Source of the DNA: Phycisphaerae bacterium
GTDB lineage: Bacteria > Planctomycetota > Phycisphaerae > UBA1845
NCBI GenBank assembly: GCA_022072505.1
Contig: JAJVHU010000007.1
Location: 109,959 to 173,958 of the forward strand
Reading direction: 5' to 3'
Length of the DNA stretch: 64,000 nucleotides
In this document: positions 15,711 to 25,443 of the stretch, piece by piece
How positions within the stretch are numbered: the stretch's first letter is position 1
Layout of the letters: the number at the start of each line of letters is the position of its first letter
Translations under genes and position numbers: made by a program
The notes under the pieces: generated by a model
The model's input: the letters and a program-made list of their open reading frames with translations, nothing else
Database searches by the model: none
What the model was told of the DNA's origin: nothing

Positions 15711-16916
15711 GTGGTTTCTCTGACGGAGACAAGTTGCGCTCCGGCCACCGCCGCGGTTTTCGCGGCGGGAGGCGTTGCGCGCCTGCCGGGCTTTCGCGTG
15801 CTTGCCGTCGGACCGGACCCACGGGAGATCGGCGGCATGTCCACGGTCGTCGCGCAGATGCTCGATCTGGACTGGGGTTCGCACGGAGAAGTCCGGTTCC
15901 AGAAGATCACGACCGGCGGTTTTGAGCGGGAGACGATCCTCGGGAAGCTGTGGCGCCACGTCTTGCAGGCGCGGATTCTGCGGAGGCGCATCCGGCGGGA
16001 AGGCGTCAACATCCTGCACCTGCACACGTGCAGCGGAGCGTCTTTCTGGCGGTCGGCGGCGGACATGACGGCTGCGCGGGGAACCGGCTGCGCGACGGTG
16101 CTCCACGTTCACGGGGCGATGTTCGATCAGTTTGTCGCGGCGAGCGGGCGGTCCCCCCGGCGGCTGATTCGACTCGTGCTCGAGGGGGCCGACGCCGTGA
16201 TCGCGTTGGGCGAGCACTGGTCGCGGGCGATCCGGGCGTGCGCGCCGCGGGCGAACCTCCGCGTGATTCCGAATGCGGTGGAGGCGCCGCCGATGTCGGA
16301 CATCGCCGAAACCGGACGTGACCCCGGTGCGGCGCGCCGCTTTCTGCTGCTGGCGAAGCTGGATGCGTGGAAGGGCGTGGCGGATCTGATCGAAGCCGCC
16401 GTCATCCTTGAGCGCTCGGGCGCTCCTTTTGAACTTGTGCTGGCGGGACCGGGGGGGTCGGCGGGTTCCGTCGAGGCGATCGGCGCGAGGCTCGCGGCGC
16501 GGGGGGTGTCGAAGCGGGTGCGCTGCGTCGGGCCGCTTTGCGGAGCGGCACGGACGGAGGCGCTTCGCCACGCGGACGTGCTCGTGCAGCCGAGTCATCA
16601 CGAGGGGATGCCGATGTCGGTGCTGGAGGCGATGTCGTTCGGAAAGGCGGTTGTCGCCTCGCGGGTCGGGGCGCTTCCGGAGGTGGTCGAGGAGGGGCGG
16701 ACCGGGCTTCTTGTGCCGCCGCGGAATCCGCCCGCTCTCGCCGAGGCGATGCTGCGGTTTGTGCGAGATCCGTTGCTGCCCCGCGCGTTCGGAGAAGCCG
16801 GGCGGCGGGTGATCGTTGAACGCTTCAGCCTGGACCGGTGGCGCAAGGCGCTGATCGGCCTTTATGACGGCTTGTTGTTGCCGGAGCGCTTGCGCCGCCA
16901 CTCCTGCCAGGCGTGA
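15711..16916 (+). CDS. GT4-family glycosyltransferase
   Basis: About 401 aa. I prefer the GTG at 15711 because GGGAGGA (15696-15702) lies eight bases upstream; longer starts at 15639 or 15690 are possible. GT-B fold marks: the N-terminal glycine loop VGPDPREIGGMSTVVAQML, then RVIPNAVEAPP, RFLLLAKLDAWKGVADLIEA, and the donor-binding E-x7-E motif in HHEGMPMSVLEAMSFGKAVV followed by VGALPEVVEEGRTGLLVPP. It transfers a sugar from a nucleotide-activated donor, probably to an envelope glycan or lipid; the acceptor is unknown. The 3' end overlaps the convergent DedA gene by 55 bp. Confidence 0.9.
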   Translation: MVSLTETSCAPATAAVFAAGGVARLPGFRVLAVGPDPREIGGMSTVVAQMLDLDWGSHGEVRFQKITTGGFERETILGKLWRHVLQARILRRRIRREGVNILHLHTCSGASFWRSAADMTAARGTGCATVLHVHGAMFDQFVAASGRSPRRLIRLVLEGADAVIALGEHWSRAIRACAPRANLRVIPNAVEAPPMSDIAETGRDPGAARRFLLLAKLDAWKGVADLIEAAVILERSGAPFELVLAGPGGSAGSVEAIGARLAARGVSKRVRCVGPLCGAARTEALRHADVLVQPSHHEGMPMSVLEAMSFGKAVVASRVGALPEVVEEGRTGLLVPPRNPPALAEAMLRFVRDPLLPRAFGEAGRRVIVERFSLDRWRKALIGLYDGLLLPERLRRHSCQA

Positions 16917-17536
16917 ACGAACACCGGGGAGACGCTCAGCAGGATGACGATCAGCACGGCCTTCTCAAGATTCTTCTGCACCCACGGAATCTGTCCGAGG
17001 TAGTATCCCAGGAGGGTCATGCTCACGACCCAGCCGATCCCGCCGAAGACGTTGTAGGCGACGAAGTGCCGGTAGTTCATCGAGGCGGCGCCGGCGACGA
17101 CGGGCGCAAAGGTGCGGATGATGGGAATGAAGCGCGCGAGCACGATCGTCTTGCCGCCGTGGCGCTCGTAAAACTCATGCGCCCGCAGCAGGTAGTCTCG
17201 GCGGAAGAAGCGGCTTTGAGGACGGTTGAAGATCGGCGGACCGGCTTTGTGCCCGATCCAGTACCCGACCGTGTCGCCGACGATCGCCGCGATGATGAGC
17301 ACGACGTTCAGCCAGAAGATCGAGAACTGGTGCTCGCCCATGATTTTTTCCCCCGCCGGGCTGGCGAGGAACCCGGCGACAAAGAGCAGGCTGTCGCCCG
17401 GGAGGAAGAAGCCGATCAAAAGGCCCGTCTCCGCGAACACGATGATCGCGAGGACCGGCAGCCCGCCCCAGCCGATCAGCGTCTGCAACCCCTCGGGCGT
17501 TGAGATCAGATGCCAGAATTGTTTGATCCACTCCAT
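16862..17536 (-). CDS. DedA-family membrane protein
   Basis: 224 aa from the ATG at 17536 (MEWIKQFWHLIS). Typical DedA features: a re-entrant-like hydrophobic block VLAIIVFAETGLLIGFFLPG followed by DSLLFVAGFLA, the GDTVGYWIGHKAG segment, FYERHGGKTIVLARFIPIIR, and FAPVVAGAASMNYRHFVAYN with GGIGWVVSMTLLGYYLG. About five hydrophobic segments. DedA/VTT proteins sit in the inner membrane, and several members are lipid scramblases or affect envelope homeostasis. The last 55 bp lie antisense to the 3' end of the glycosyltransferase gene. Confidence 0.93.
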   Translation of the reverse strand: MEWIKQFWHLISTPEGLQTLIGWGGLPVLAIIVFAETGLLIGFFLPGDSLLFVAGFLASPAGEKIMGEHQFSIFWLNVVLIIAAIVGDTVGYWIGHKAGPPIFNRPQSRFFRRDYLLRAHEFYERHGGKTIVLARFIPIIRTFAPVVAGAASMNYRHFVAYNVFGGIGWVVSMTLLGYYLGQIPWVQKNLEKAVLIVILLSVSPVFVHAWQEWRRKRSGNNKPS

Positions 17537-17697
17537 CCTGTTCTCATATCCTTCCGCGAGACCTTGTGCCCGACAGGGAGGCGGCATCCTAGCGTCGGGT
17601 CCGGCAATCGGAAACCGACGATCCGAGAAGACTCCCGTCAGCGTGGAACCGGGAAGATCCGCGGATGTTTCGAGCATCCGTGGCAAGGAGGATCGGC

Positions 17698-18090
17698 GTG
17701 GGAGGCATGAATCCCGGCAGCATTCAGGCAGTCGAAAGCGTCACGCTCGACGCGCCGCGCGACCGCGCGGAGGCGCTGCGCTGGTTTTACGGCGAGTTGG
17801 CCGGGCTGGATCCGGCGCCGTCCGGCGCCGCGGGCGACGACCTCCGCTTTCGGTCGGGCAGGATTGTGTTGACGATCCGGTTGGCGGAGGCGGCGGTCGT
17901 TGATCCGATCCCGGTCCGGCTGACGCTGCTGGTCAGGTCGCTGGCGACCGTCAGGAAGGAACTGGAGGAGCGACGGATCTCGTACGAGGTCTTCACGGGA
18001 ATGCTGCCGTCGGACCGGTCGATCGCGGTGGCGGACCCCGCCGGTCACCGGGTCATCCTCCGTCAGGACGGGACGCTTTTCGGGTTCTGA
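17698..18090 (+). CDS. VOC/glyoxalase-like small protein
   Basis: About 130 aa from a GTG at 17698, chosen because AAGGAGGA (17685-17692) lies six bases upstream; an ATG at 17707 has its GGAGG too close. Features of a vicinal-oxygen-chelate domain: an opening VESVTLDAPRDRAEALRWFYGEL, a middle LRFRSGRIVLTIRL, and a closing IAVADPAGHRVILRQDGTLFGF. The metal ligands are not obvious, so it may be a non-enzymatic binder. Divergent from dedA, 76 bp ahead of pgk and possibly co-transcribed with it. Confidence 0.7.
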   Translation: MGGMNPGSIQAVESVTLDAPRDRAEALRWFYGELAGLDPAPSGAAGDDLRFRSGRIVLTIRLAEAAVVDPIPVRLTLLVRSLATVRKELEERRISYEVFTGMLPSDRSIAVADPAGHRVILRQDGTLFGF

Positions 18091-18166
18091 GGAAAGGCGG
18101 CGTCGGGTTGGACGGTGGCGGGGCGCGCGCCTAACGTAATCCCCCCGACCCCGCGAAGGAGCAAGG

Positions 18167-19429
18167 ATGATGAAAAAGTCGATCGACGGTGTTGCGCTGA
18201 GAGGAAAACGCGTCCTGGTGCGCGTGGATTTCAATGTGCCGCTCGACGCCGCGCAACACGTCACGGATGACACGCGGATTCGCGCCGCGCTGCCGACGAT
18301 CCGTCGCATTCTGGAGGAAGGAGGGCGCGTCATTCTTATCAGCCACCTGGGGCGCCCGGACGAAGAACCGGAGGCGAAGGCGAAGTACTCGCTCGCACCC
18401 GTCGCGGGCCGACTGAGCGACTTGCTCTCGCGTCCCGTCCGGTTCCTGCATGACTGCGTCGGTCCCGACGTGCGTCACGCCGCGGCCGAGTTGCGGGACG
18501 GGAGCGCCTTGTTGCTCGAGAACCTCAGGTTTCACGACGCCGAAGTCATCAAAGACAAAAACGCGGCGAAGGATCCGGCGTTGCGGGAGGCGAAGGACGC
18601 CTTCGCCCGGCAGCTCGCCGATCTCGCGGACGTCTACGTGAATGACGCGTTCGGAACCTGCCACCGCGACAACGCCAGCATGTTGACCGTCCCCCGGATG
18701 ATGACGGGGAAACCGAAGGTCGTCGGTTATCTCGTGCAGAAGGAGCTGGAGTATCTCGGCGCGGCGATCCACGCTCCGAAGCGGCCTTTTGTCTGCGTTC
18801 TCGGCGGGGCGAAGGTGTCCGACAAGATCCGCGTCATCGAGCGTCTGCTGGAGCGCTGCGACGCGCTTCTGATCGGCGGCGCGATGATGTTCACGTTCTG
18901 GGGCGCGGAGGGTCGTGCGGTCGGGAAGAGCCGCGTTGAACCGGACGCCTTCGACCTCGCGCGGCGGCTTCGCGCCGAGGCCGGGTCGAAGCTGCGCGTG
19001 CCGACCGACTGCGTCGCGGCGGACCGGATCGCGCCGGATGCGGCGACGACCGTCTGCGCCATCGACGGGGCTTCGGGAGAGGGCGGACGCGGCGTGCCGG
19101 CGCCTCTGATGGGACTGGACATCGGTCCGGCGACGATCGCGGCCTTTGAGGGCGTGTTGTCCAAGGCGGCGACAATTGTCTGGAACGGTCCGATGGGCGT
19201 CTTCGAGACGCCGCCCTTTGACCGAGGCACGCGCGCCGTGGCCCGAGCGATGTCGCAGGCGACTCAGCGGGACGCGATCACGATCGTCGGAGGCGGGGAC
19301 AGTGCGGCGGCCGTCGCCCAGGTGGGACTGGCGCCGATGATGACGCACGTTTCGACCGGCGGAGGGGCGTCGCTGGAGTTTCTCGAAGGCAAGCCTTTCG
19401 CCGCGCTTGAAGTCCTTGATGACGCCTGA
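18167..19429 (+). CDS. pgk: phosphoglycerate kinase
   Basis: 420 aa. Cytoplasmic glycolytic enzyme that transfers phosphate between 1,3-bisphosphoglycerate and ADP. All signature blocks are present: [59 protein letters not shown] (commonly GTAHRAHAS elsewhere), [25 protein letters not shown] and [20 protein letters not shown] at 18156-18161 precedes both possible ATGs (18167, 18170). Near the middle a short Gly-rich insertion ([15 protein letters not shown]) is seen. Confidence 0.97.
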   Translation: MMKKSIDGVALRGKRVLVRVDFNVPLDAAQHVTDDTRIRAALPTIRRILEEGGRVILISHLGRPDEEPEAKAKYSLAPVAGRLSDLLSRPVRFLHDCVGPDVRHAAAELRDGSALLLENLRFHDAEVIKDKNAAKDPALREAKDAFARQLADLADVYVNDAFGTCHRDNASMLTVPRMMTGKPKVVGYLVQKELEYLGAAIHAPKRPFVCVLGGAKVSDKIRVIERLLERCDALLIGGAMMFTFWGAEGRAVGKSRVEPDAFDLARRLRAEAGSKLRVPTDCVAADRIAPDAATTVCAIDGASGEGGRGVPAPLMGLDIGPATIAAFEGVLSKAATIVWNGPMGVFETPPFDRGTRAVARAMSQATQRDAITIVGGGDSAAAVAQVGLAPMMTHVSTGGGASLEFLEGKPFAALEVLDDA

Positions 19430-19595
19430 CGTTGGCCAGTTCGCTCCAACCTGAGCACCGTGCTCATTGCCCGCCGGGCGGGAATATACCTGGAAATCCC
19501 GGGGAGTCGTCGGGGGTTGGCTGGACACTTCAATTCGGATAGAATAATCATGATCGTGGCTTGATGTTCCGTCTTTCCGGGTCCGGAGATGGATC

Positions 19596-20447
19596 GTGGT
19601 CGTCGCGGTCCGGGACAATTCGAATCCGGTCCGCCCACCTCAAGGTGAGGCCGGGCGTGGGGTGCGCGCGAGCCGACCTGGCGCGGCCGACGCCTTCACT
19701 CTGATCGAGACGCTCGTCGTCGTGGCGATCCTCGCGCTTCTGCTGTCGCTGCTGGCGCCGGGGTTGCGCTCCGCGCGGGCCCGCATGTACGCGCTGGGGT
19801 GCTCGTCGAACCTGCGGAACACGACATTTCAGTTCCGGTTGTTCGTCGAGGGGGAGCGGGAAGACGGTCGCGGTGACAGCGACAAGCGTTACGGCGCGAC
19901 GTCCGGGCGGTTCCAGATTGATGATTTTCAGGAGAGTCTTTACGGCGTGGGCGAGTTCTGGGATCTCGGAGATCCGTCGACGGTTCCGCTTGCGCCGGAT
20001 CATGCGATGCGCTGCCCGGCGTCGGGGTCGGACCTGACCCGCGTGGGTCGCCAGCTTGACTTGCGCGACGCGATTACGCCGGCGGAGCACGTCTCGGTCG
20101 CGTTGAACATGCGCTTGCTGCAGGCTGTCGTGGAGTTTCAAGGCCGGATGCGGCTGGCGCCCGTCGCGTCGTGCTCGTTAAGCGCCCGCGTGCTGGAGCA
20201 TCCTTATGCGCCGCTGGCGATCGACGTGGACGGCGCCGCCGCGATGCGGAAGGTGGGCAATCCGTTTTATATTGCTCCGCCGATCCTGAACGTTCCGGAA
20301 GATGATTACACGTCGGGCGCGTACTGGTCGCCGGCGCACCGTCATCACGGGCAGACGGTGGTGGGGTTCGTCGGCGGTCACGTGCTCCGCAGCGCGACGC
20401 CGGAGCGGGAGCCCTGGGACTGGGCCTATCAGGCCGAGGTCCGCTAG
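19596..20447 (+). CDS. prepilin-like exported protein (type IV pilin N-terminus)
   Basis: 283 aa from a GTG at 19596 with GGAG seven bases upstream. Residues 34-56 form a class III signal: [19 protein letters not shown], with Glu at position 5 of the mature pilin and cleavage expected after Ala33 (Gly is usual at -1). The rest is a globular domain with [30 protein letters not shown] and a C-terminal [16 protein letters not shown], which resembles the 'H-X9-DG' pseudopilin-like proteins that are abundant in Planctomycetes. Such proteins probably sit in the envelope; assembly into a pilus is unproven. It ends 17 bp before the histidine kinase. Confidence 0.85.
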   Translation: MVVAVRDNSNPVRPPQGEAGRGVRASRPGAADAFTLIETLVVVAILALLLSLLAPGLRSARARMYALGCSSNLRNTTFQFRLFVEGEREDGRGDSDKRYGATSGRFQIDDFQESLYGVGEFWDLGDPSTVPLAPDHAMRCPASGSDLTRVGRQLDLRDAITPAEHVSVALNMRLLQAVVEFQGRMRLAPVASCSLSARVLEHPYAPLAIDVDGAAAMRKVGNPFYIAPPILNVPEDDYTSGAYWSPAHRHHGQTVVGFVGGHVLRSATPEREPWDWAYQAEVR

Positions 20448-20464
20448 CCCGCTCGGGCGGTTCC

Positions 20465-22753
20465 GTGATGACTCTGCGTCGCAAGCTCATCCTGCTGCTG
20501 GCGGCGTTCGCCGTGTTCGTCGTCGGAGTGACCGGGGCGACGATCTACGCGATCCATCTTTACATCAACGACGCGACCCAGCGCTTTGAGCGCTGGACCA
20601 CGGAGGCGAGCCGGACGGACCGGTTGCTGACGACGTTGAACGAATACGTTGCGGCGCTTCAGGATCGGCTGACGTCGGCGGGCGCCGAGGCGCGCCTCGC
20701 GGCAAGTCAGTCCGTCCTGCTGGAGCAACTCGAGTCCACCTCGGTTCCCGAGGCTGCGGGCGATCCGCGTCCCCGGGAGGATCTGCGGGCGCTGGGGCGG
20801 CGGCTGCGGGAGGAGACGCGCGAGTACCTGACGTTGATCGCGTCGGACGGACCGGAGGCGGCGCGGCGCTACCTCGACGACCGGATCAATGCGCAGACGG
20901 TTCCGCTGGTGCGGCGTGAACTGATGCGGACCCGCCCTCAACTGGAGGCGTGGCGGCAGGAGTCGGCGATGCAACTGGTCCGGACCGGGGAGCGTGTGTT
21001 GCTGCTGGCGGCGGCGGTGGCGGTGACGGCGGCGGTCATGCTGCTGCTCGGGGCGCACCTCATCGGGCGCTGGCTGATCCTGCCGATCGCGGACCTGCAC
21101 GAGGCGACCGCGCAGTTCCGCGCGGGGCGCCTCGACTACCGCGTCCGTCCGCGCAGCGGGGATGAACTCGGACAACTCGCCACGGCGCTGAACACGATGG
21201 CGGGGTCGCTGGCGGAGGCCGATCGCGTGCTTCAGGCGTCGGAGCGGAAGTACCGGGCGCTGTTTGAGAACCTGCGCGACGCGCTGGTCATCTGCGACGC
21301 GGACGGGCGGGTCGTTGAGTGTCATGATTCCGACACTTCCCTGCTGATGACGGATGCGGCGACGGCGCGCGGCCGAGCGTTGAACGAGGCGTTCCCGGGG
21401 TGGGCGTCCGGCGACTTGAACGCCGAGCGGCTGGTCCGCGACGTGACGCGCGACGGAATCCGGCGGCGGCGGTCGGACGTGGTGCTGCTGCGGAGAGAGG
21501 ACGGCGTCCCCTGCGCGGTGGACGTCGTGGCGTTTCCGATCGAGATGGGGGGGCGCCGCTGCGCGGCGCTGGTTCTGCGCGACGCGCGGGAGCGGCGGGC
21601 GCTGGAGGAGCGGGTGCGTCGGGCGGAAACGATGGAAGCGCTGGGGCGCTTCGCCGGAGGCATCGCGCACGACTTCAACAACCTGCTGACCGGAGCGGTC
21701 GCGTCGCTGGGTCTGATGCAGGCCCGGGATGAGCCGAACAAGCAGACCGAGCGTCTGAACGCGGCGCTCGCCGCGTGCTGGCAGGCGGCGGGCTTGTCGC
21801 GGCGACTGCTCCACCTGGCGCGCGGCGGCCGGGGGCACGCGCAGGCGCTGCGCCCGGCGGAACTGGTCGAGACGATCCTTTCTTCACAGGACGAGGCTTT
21901 TTTCTCCGGCGTGTCGATCGAGAAGCGCCTCGATCCCGCCGTCGCCGTCCGGATGGACCCCGACGAGCTGACGCAGGTCATCCTCAACCTCATCATGAAC
22001 GCGAAGGAGGCGATGCCCGACGGCGGAAGACTCACGGTCGTCGTGGATCGCGAGCTGGAAGTCGACGAAGCCGGCGGGGACATCCGGGACTGGGCCTGCA
22101 TTCGCGTCCGGGACAGCGGCGCCGGGATTGCTCCCGAAGCGCGTCGCCGCATCTTCGAGCCGTTTTACACGACAAAGCATCGGGCCGGACGGCGCGGGAC
22201 CGGTCTGGGGCTGTCGATCGTTTACGCCGCCGTCGCCAGCGCCGGCGGGCGGATCGACGTGGAGAGCGAGCCCGGCGAGGGCGCGGCGTTTATGATCCGG
22301 CTCCCGCCCTGTCAGGAACAACCTTCGCGGACGACGCCGCGCCGGCCGGGGCGCTTCGACTTCAGGCCCGGCGGACCGGCGCTGGTGGTGGATGACGACG
22401 CCGAGGTGCGCGGCGCGTGCGTGGACGCCCTGCAATCCTGGGGTTTCAAGGTGCGGACGGCGGCGAGCATCGCTGAAGCGAGGCAGTGCTTCGCGGATGC
22501 TTCCGCGGACCGGCCGACGCTTGCCCTGATCGACGCGGCGCTGCCGGACGGCGCCGGGGCGGACCTGGCCGAAGCGTGGCTGCGCGAAGACCCCGGTCTG
22601 GCGATCATCATGATGTCGGGGTACGCGCGCCCCCCGGACGCCGGCATGCTGACGGGTCACCTCGCGGCGTGGCTGGAGAAGCCTTTTCCGCTGGAGGCGC
22701 TTGCGGCGGCGCTGGATCAATGCCGGCGTGGGACGGCTGACGCGGAGAGCTAG
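20465..22753 (+). CDS. membrane hybrid histidine kinase with C-terminal receiver
   Basis: 762 aa (GTG at 20465; an ATG follows at the next codon). Order: TM1 about 7-29, an extracytoplasmic helical sensor about 30-178, TM2 about 179-200, HAMP (IADLHEATAQFRAGRLDYRV), PAS-like domain about 255-375 (KYRALFENLRDALVICDADG), HisKA with the phospho-accepting His402 in FAGGIAHDFNNLLTG, HATPase N/G boxes (VILNLIMNAKEAM; RVRDSGAGIAPEA; RRGTGLGLSIVYA), and a receiver domain (LVVDDDAEVRG, Asp690 in LALIDAALPDG, Lys in LEKPF). The HDFNNLL H-box marks the HWE/NtrB-like HPK4 group. Convergent with an OmpR-type regulator, sharing the terminal CTAG. Confidence 0.95.
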   Translation: MMTLRRKLILLLAAFAVFVVGVTGATIYAIHLYINDATQRFERWTTEASRTDRLLTTLNEYVAALQDRLTSAGAEARLAASQSVLLEQLESTSVPEAAGDPRPREDLRALGRRLREETREYLTLIASDGPEAARRYLDDRINAQTVPLVRRELMRTRPQLEAWRQESAMQLVRTGERVLLLAAAVAVTAAVMLLLGAHLIGRWLILPIADLHEATAQFRAGRLDYRVRPRSGDELGQLATALNTMAGSLAEADRVLQASERKYRALFENLRDALVICDADGRVVECHDSDTSLLMTDAATARGRALNEAFPGWASGDLNAERLVRDVTRDGIRRRRSDVVLLRREDGVPCAVDVVAFPIEMGGRRCAALVLRDARERRALEERVRRAETMEALGRFAGGIAHDFNNLLTGAVASLGLMQARDEPNKQTERLNAALAACWQAAGLSRRLLHLARGGRGHAQALRPAELVETILSSQDEAFFSGVSIEKRLDPAVAVRMDPDELTQVILNLIMNAKEAMPDGGRLTVVVDRELEVDEAGGDIRDWACIRVRDSGAGIAPEARRRIFEPFYTTKHRAGRRGTGLGLSIVYAAVASAGGRIDVESEPGEGAAFMIRLPPCQEQPSRTTPRRPGRFDFRPGGPALVVDDDAEVRGACVDALQSWGFKVRTAASIAEARQCFADASADRPTLALIDAALPDGAGADLAEAWLREDPGLAIIMMSGYARPPDAGMLTGHLAAWLEKPFPLEALAAALDQCRRGTADAES

Positions 22754-23484
22754 GCGGTCGGGAATTCGTCCGGGGGGGTGTCGCTGAGGACGTAGCCGAC
22801 GCCGCGGATCGTGTGTATCAGGCGCGGGTAAAGCCCGCCCTCGAGCTTGTTGCGCAGATAATTGACGTAGACGTTCAGCACGTTGCTGCCCTCATCCGAG
22901 ACTTCGCCCCAGACCTGCTGAAGGATGAGGCGGCGATCGAGGATCTCGCGCGGGTGATTCATCATGTGCGCCAGCAGGGCGCACTCGCGCGTCGACAACT
23001 CGTGCGCCAGTTTCCCGCGCCGCACCGTCCGCCGAACAAGATCCAGCTCGACATCGAGAAAGCGCAGCAGGTGCGGATGCGACCCGCGCGATCGGCGCAG
23101 CAGGGCGGCGACCCGCGCCGTCAGCTCCGCGATCGCAAAAGGCTTGCACAGGTAGTCATCCGCTCCGCGCTCCAGACCCGCCACGCGGTCCTCGACCCGG
23201 TCCTGCACCGTCAGCATGAGCACGGGGAGCGTGCTGCCGGCGCGGCGCAGCTCGGAGGCGAATTCCAGCCCGCTCCCGTCGGGCAGGCGCACGTCGAGCA
23301 CAATGAGTTCCAGCGCCTGATGCTGAAGGACACGCCGGGCTTCCGCGAGCGTCTCCGCGGCGCTGACCGTGAATTCATCATGATTCAACCCCTCGACCAC
23401 GAGGCGGCGGACGAGCGGGTCGTCATCGACGACCAGCACCCGAGCGCGAGAGTCGGAAGCCGGGGGATGAGTCTGGAGCGACAT
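22750..23484 (-). CDS. OmpR/PhoB-family response regulator
   Basis: 244 aa. Receiver domain with the acidic pair in VLVVDDDPLVRRLVV, the phospho-acceptor Asp64 in LELIVLDVRLPDG, Thr/Lys switch residues (LMLTVQDR; Lys114 in DDYLCKPF), then a winged-helix DNA-binding domain (HELSTRECALLAHMMNHP; RLILQQVWGEVSDEGSNVLN; VYVNYLRNKLEGG; HTIRGVGYVLSD). It is a DNA-binding transcription regulator. Its partner is not fixed by the sequence: the hybrid kinase next to it is convergent, not co-transcribed, and has its own receiver. Confidence 0.96.
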   Translation of the reverse strand: MSLQTHPPASDSRARVLVVDDDPLVRRLVVEGLNHDEFTVSAAETLAEARRVLQHQALELIVLDVRLPDGSGLEFASELRRAGSTLPVLMLTVQDRVEDRVAGLERGADDYLCKPFAIAELTARVAALLRRSRGSHPHLLRFLDVELDLVRRTVRRGKLAHELSTRECALLAHMMNHPREILDRRLILQQVWGEVSDEGSNVLNVYVNYLRNKLEGGLYPRLIHTIRGVGYVLSDTPPDEFPTA

Positions 23485-23664
23485 GACGCAAGATTACTCC
23501 GTCGCTCGAACCGCGACAACGAAAAAACCACCACGGAAGGACTGAATCCGCGGTCGCCGCCCCAACCGGGCGACCCGTCCGGCGGCGCTGCATTACAGTG
23601 CGTCCCGTAATCGGTCCGATATCGCTGAAACCTGCTGAAAGGGACGCCGGTCTTCGACGAAACA

Positions 23665-25317
23665 GTGCAACCCGATCGCCGTGGAACCCCCCGCGCACAT
23701 TCCCGGGCGGTGTCCGAGGCGTTCCAGACCCGTCGGATGCCGGTGCTGCCGACGGCGGTTGCTGCCGCGGCGGCGGCGGCGGCGCTGCTGGACACGCCGC
23801 TTTGGGTTCAACCGGACAGCGTCGCCTACCTCGATCTGGCGGCTGCCCTGTCCCGCGGCGAATTCGCCGACGAGCTTTTTCTTATGCGACCGCCGGGGTA
23901 CCCGCTGCTGATTGCGGCGACGGCGCAGATTGCGGGAAGCTCGGCCGCTGTCGCCCTGCATGTGATCCAGCGGACGATGGTCGTGGCGATCGTCGCGTTG
24001 ACCACGCTGACGGCGTTTGCGCTGACGCGGCAGCGCGGCGTTGCAGCGCTGGCGGGGGTTCTGACGGCGCTGACCTGGCCGCTGACGGCGTACGCGGCCG
24101 TCATCCTGACCGAGATTCCTTACACGTTCGCAGCAATGACGACGTTGTGTCTGCTGGCGCATCACCTGCACGGCGGGTCGCGCAGCGCGCTGGCGGGAGC
24201 TTCCGTCGCTGCCGGCGCTGCCGGTCTGATCCGTCCTCTCGGGATACCTCTGCTGGCGCTTTGCGCGGTCGCTGCCGGGATTCGGTGGGTCGGGGGGCGA
24301 GCGTGCGTTGACGAAAATACGCGGCCGCCCGAGCGCGGGGTGCGTTCACTGGCGTCACGTCTTGCCGTTGCGGTTGCGCCGGGCGCCGTCGCGCTCGCGG
24401 CGTGGGGGCTGCATGTTCGCGCGGTTTTTCCCGACGGCGCGGCAGGGACGTGGGCGCGGGCGCAGCTTTATGTCCGCGCCGTGCAGGTTGAGGGGCTGAA
24501 GGAGCCCGCCTCCGCCGCGTTCACCGAGCTTCAGCGTTGCGTGGATGAGGTCAATGCCGGCCTGCCCGACGGCGAGCGGCGCTTCCGCATCGAGTATCCG
24601 TGGGACGCAGTGACGTGCTACCGTCGGGTTCACGGTGCGGGATTGACGGAAGGGGTACGTCAGCTCGGCGACGCGGCTGAGCCGATCTTCCGGGCGCGCC
24701 TGCCGCACCTGCTGCTGACGACGCCGCGTCACATGGCGCGGACGCTTCTGATTCCGGACCCGGTGTACCGCTACCGTCCGGACGCACCGCTCGTCGTGGA
24801 TCCGGATCCGTCGAGGCATGCCCTGCTCTCGACGGAAACCTACGCAGCGTCGGTGCTGGAGCGGGCCGGCGATCCGGTGTTCGCCGGCGGATTCGTTCAC
24901 GCGGCGAAGGTCGGCCCGACGAGCGGCGCCTGGACGGCGCTGGTTCGCCGGTATCACGCCTTCATCGAGCGGCCGACCTCGCTGCCGATTCCGGTCGCGG
25001 ATTCGTTTTACGAGGCGTGGACGCTCTTTGCGCTGGCGGGAGGCGTCGTCTTCCTTCAACGCGGGCGCCGCGCCGGCGCGTTGTTGCTGATGACGTTCGC
25101 CCTGGCCCACCTTTTTCCCGCCGCGCTGACCCAGGGGACGATCCCGCGTTACGCCGTACCGGTCCAGCCGGCGATCCAGATCACGGCGGCGGCGGGGATG
25201 CTCACAATCATCGCCTTCGCGCGACGGATTCATGCGGGGATTCGACTGCACCCGCGCAGGCTCGATCCGGCGGGAGATTCGACGTCGACGGCTGGGCGCC
25301 CGGTGGTCGGCGGCTGA
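23665..25317 (+). CDS. GT-C type membrane glycosyltransferase (PMT/ArnT-like)
   Basis: 550 aa from a GTG at 23665 (no clear ribosome-binding site; an ATG at 23737 is an alternative). Around ten hydrophobic segments. The first loop has WVQPDSVAYLDLAAALSRGE with an acidic residue after the first TM, as in the GT-C catalytic loop, and FLMRPPGYPLLIA fits the 'RPPGYP' pattern of ArnT/PMT-like enzymes. These use lipid-phosphate-linked sugars on the outer face of the inner membrane. A long soluble loop (about 255-400) precedes the last TM segments. It heads an envelope-glycan neighbourhood with an SGNH hydrolase and a second GT-C protein. Confidence 0.78.
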   Translation: MQPDRRGTPRAHSRAVSEAFQTRRMPVLPTAVAAAAAAAALLDTPLWVQPDSVAYLDLAAALSRGEFADELFLMRPPGYPLLIAATAQIAGSSAAVALHVIQRTMVVAIVALTTLTAFALTRQRGVAALAGVLTALTWPLTAYAAVILTEIPYTFAAMTTLCLLAHHLHGGSRSALAGASVAAGAAGLIRPLGIPLLALCAVAAGIRWVGGRACVDENTRPPERGVRSLASRLAVAVAPGAVALAAWGLHVRAVFPDGAAGTWARAQLYVRAVQVEGLKEPASAAFTELQRCVDEVNAGLPDGERRFRIEYPWDAVTCYRRVHGAGLTEGVRQLGDAAEPIFRARLPHLLLTTPRHMARTLLIPDPVYRYRPDAPLVVDPDPSRHALLSTETYAASVLERAGDPVFAGGFVHAAKVGPTSGAWTALVRRYHAFIERPTSLPIPVADSFYEAWTLFALAGGVVFLQRGRRAGALLLMTFALAHLFPAALTQGTIPRYAVPVQPAIQITAAAGMLTIIAFARRIHAGIRLHPRRLDPAGDSTSTAGRPVVGG

Positions 25318-25443
25318 GACCTTGTCGCCCTCCAGTCCGGCGGTTTTCGATCCCGCGATTTCCGAACCGACGCTCACCGACTGACGTAGGAGTGGTGCAG
25401 CCCGCCTCTCAAGCGGTAACATCCACGAGCGGGGGAGCCGGAC

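Noticed and set aside
20444..21838. Long minus-strand frame opposite the histidine kinase
   Set aside because: Arginine-, proline- and glutamine-rich translation without motifs, mirror of the kinase codons.
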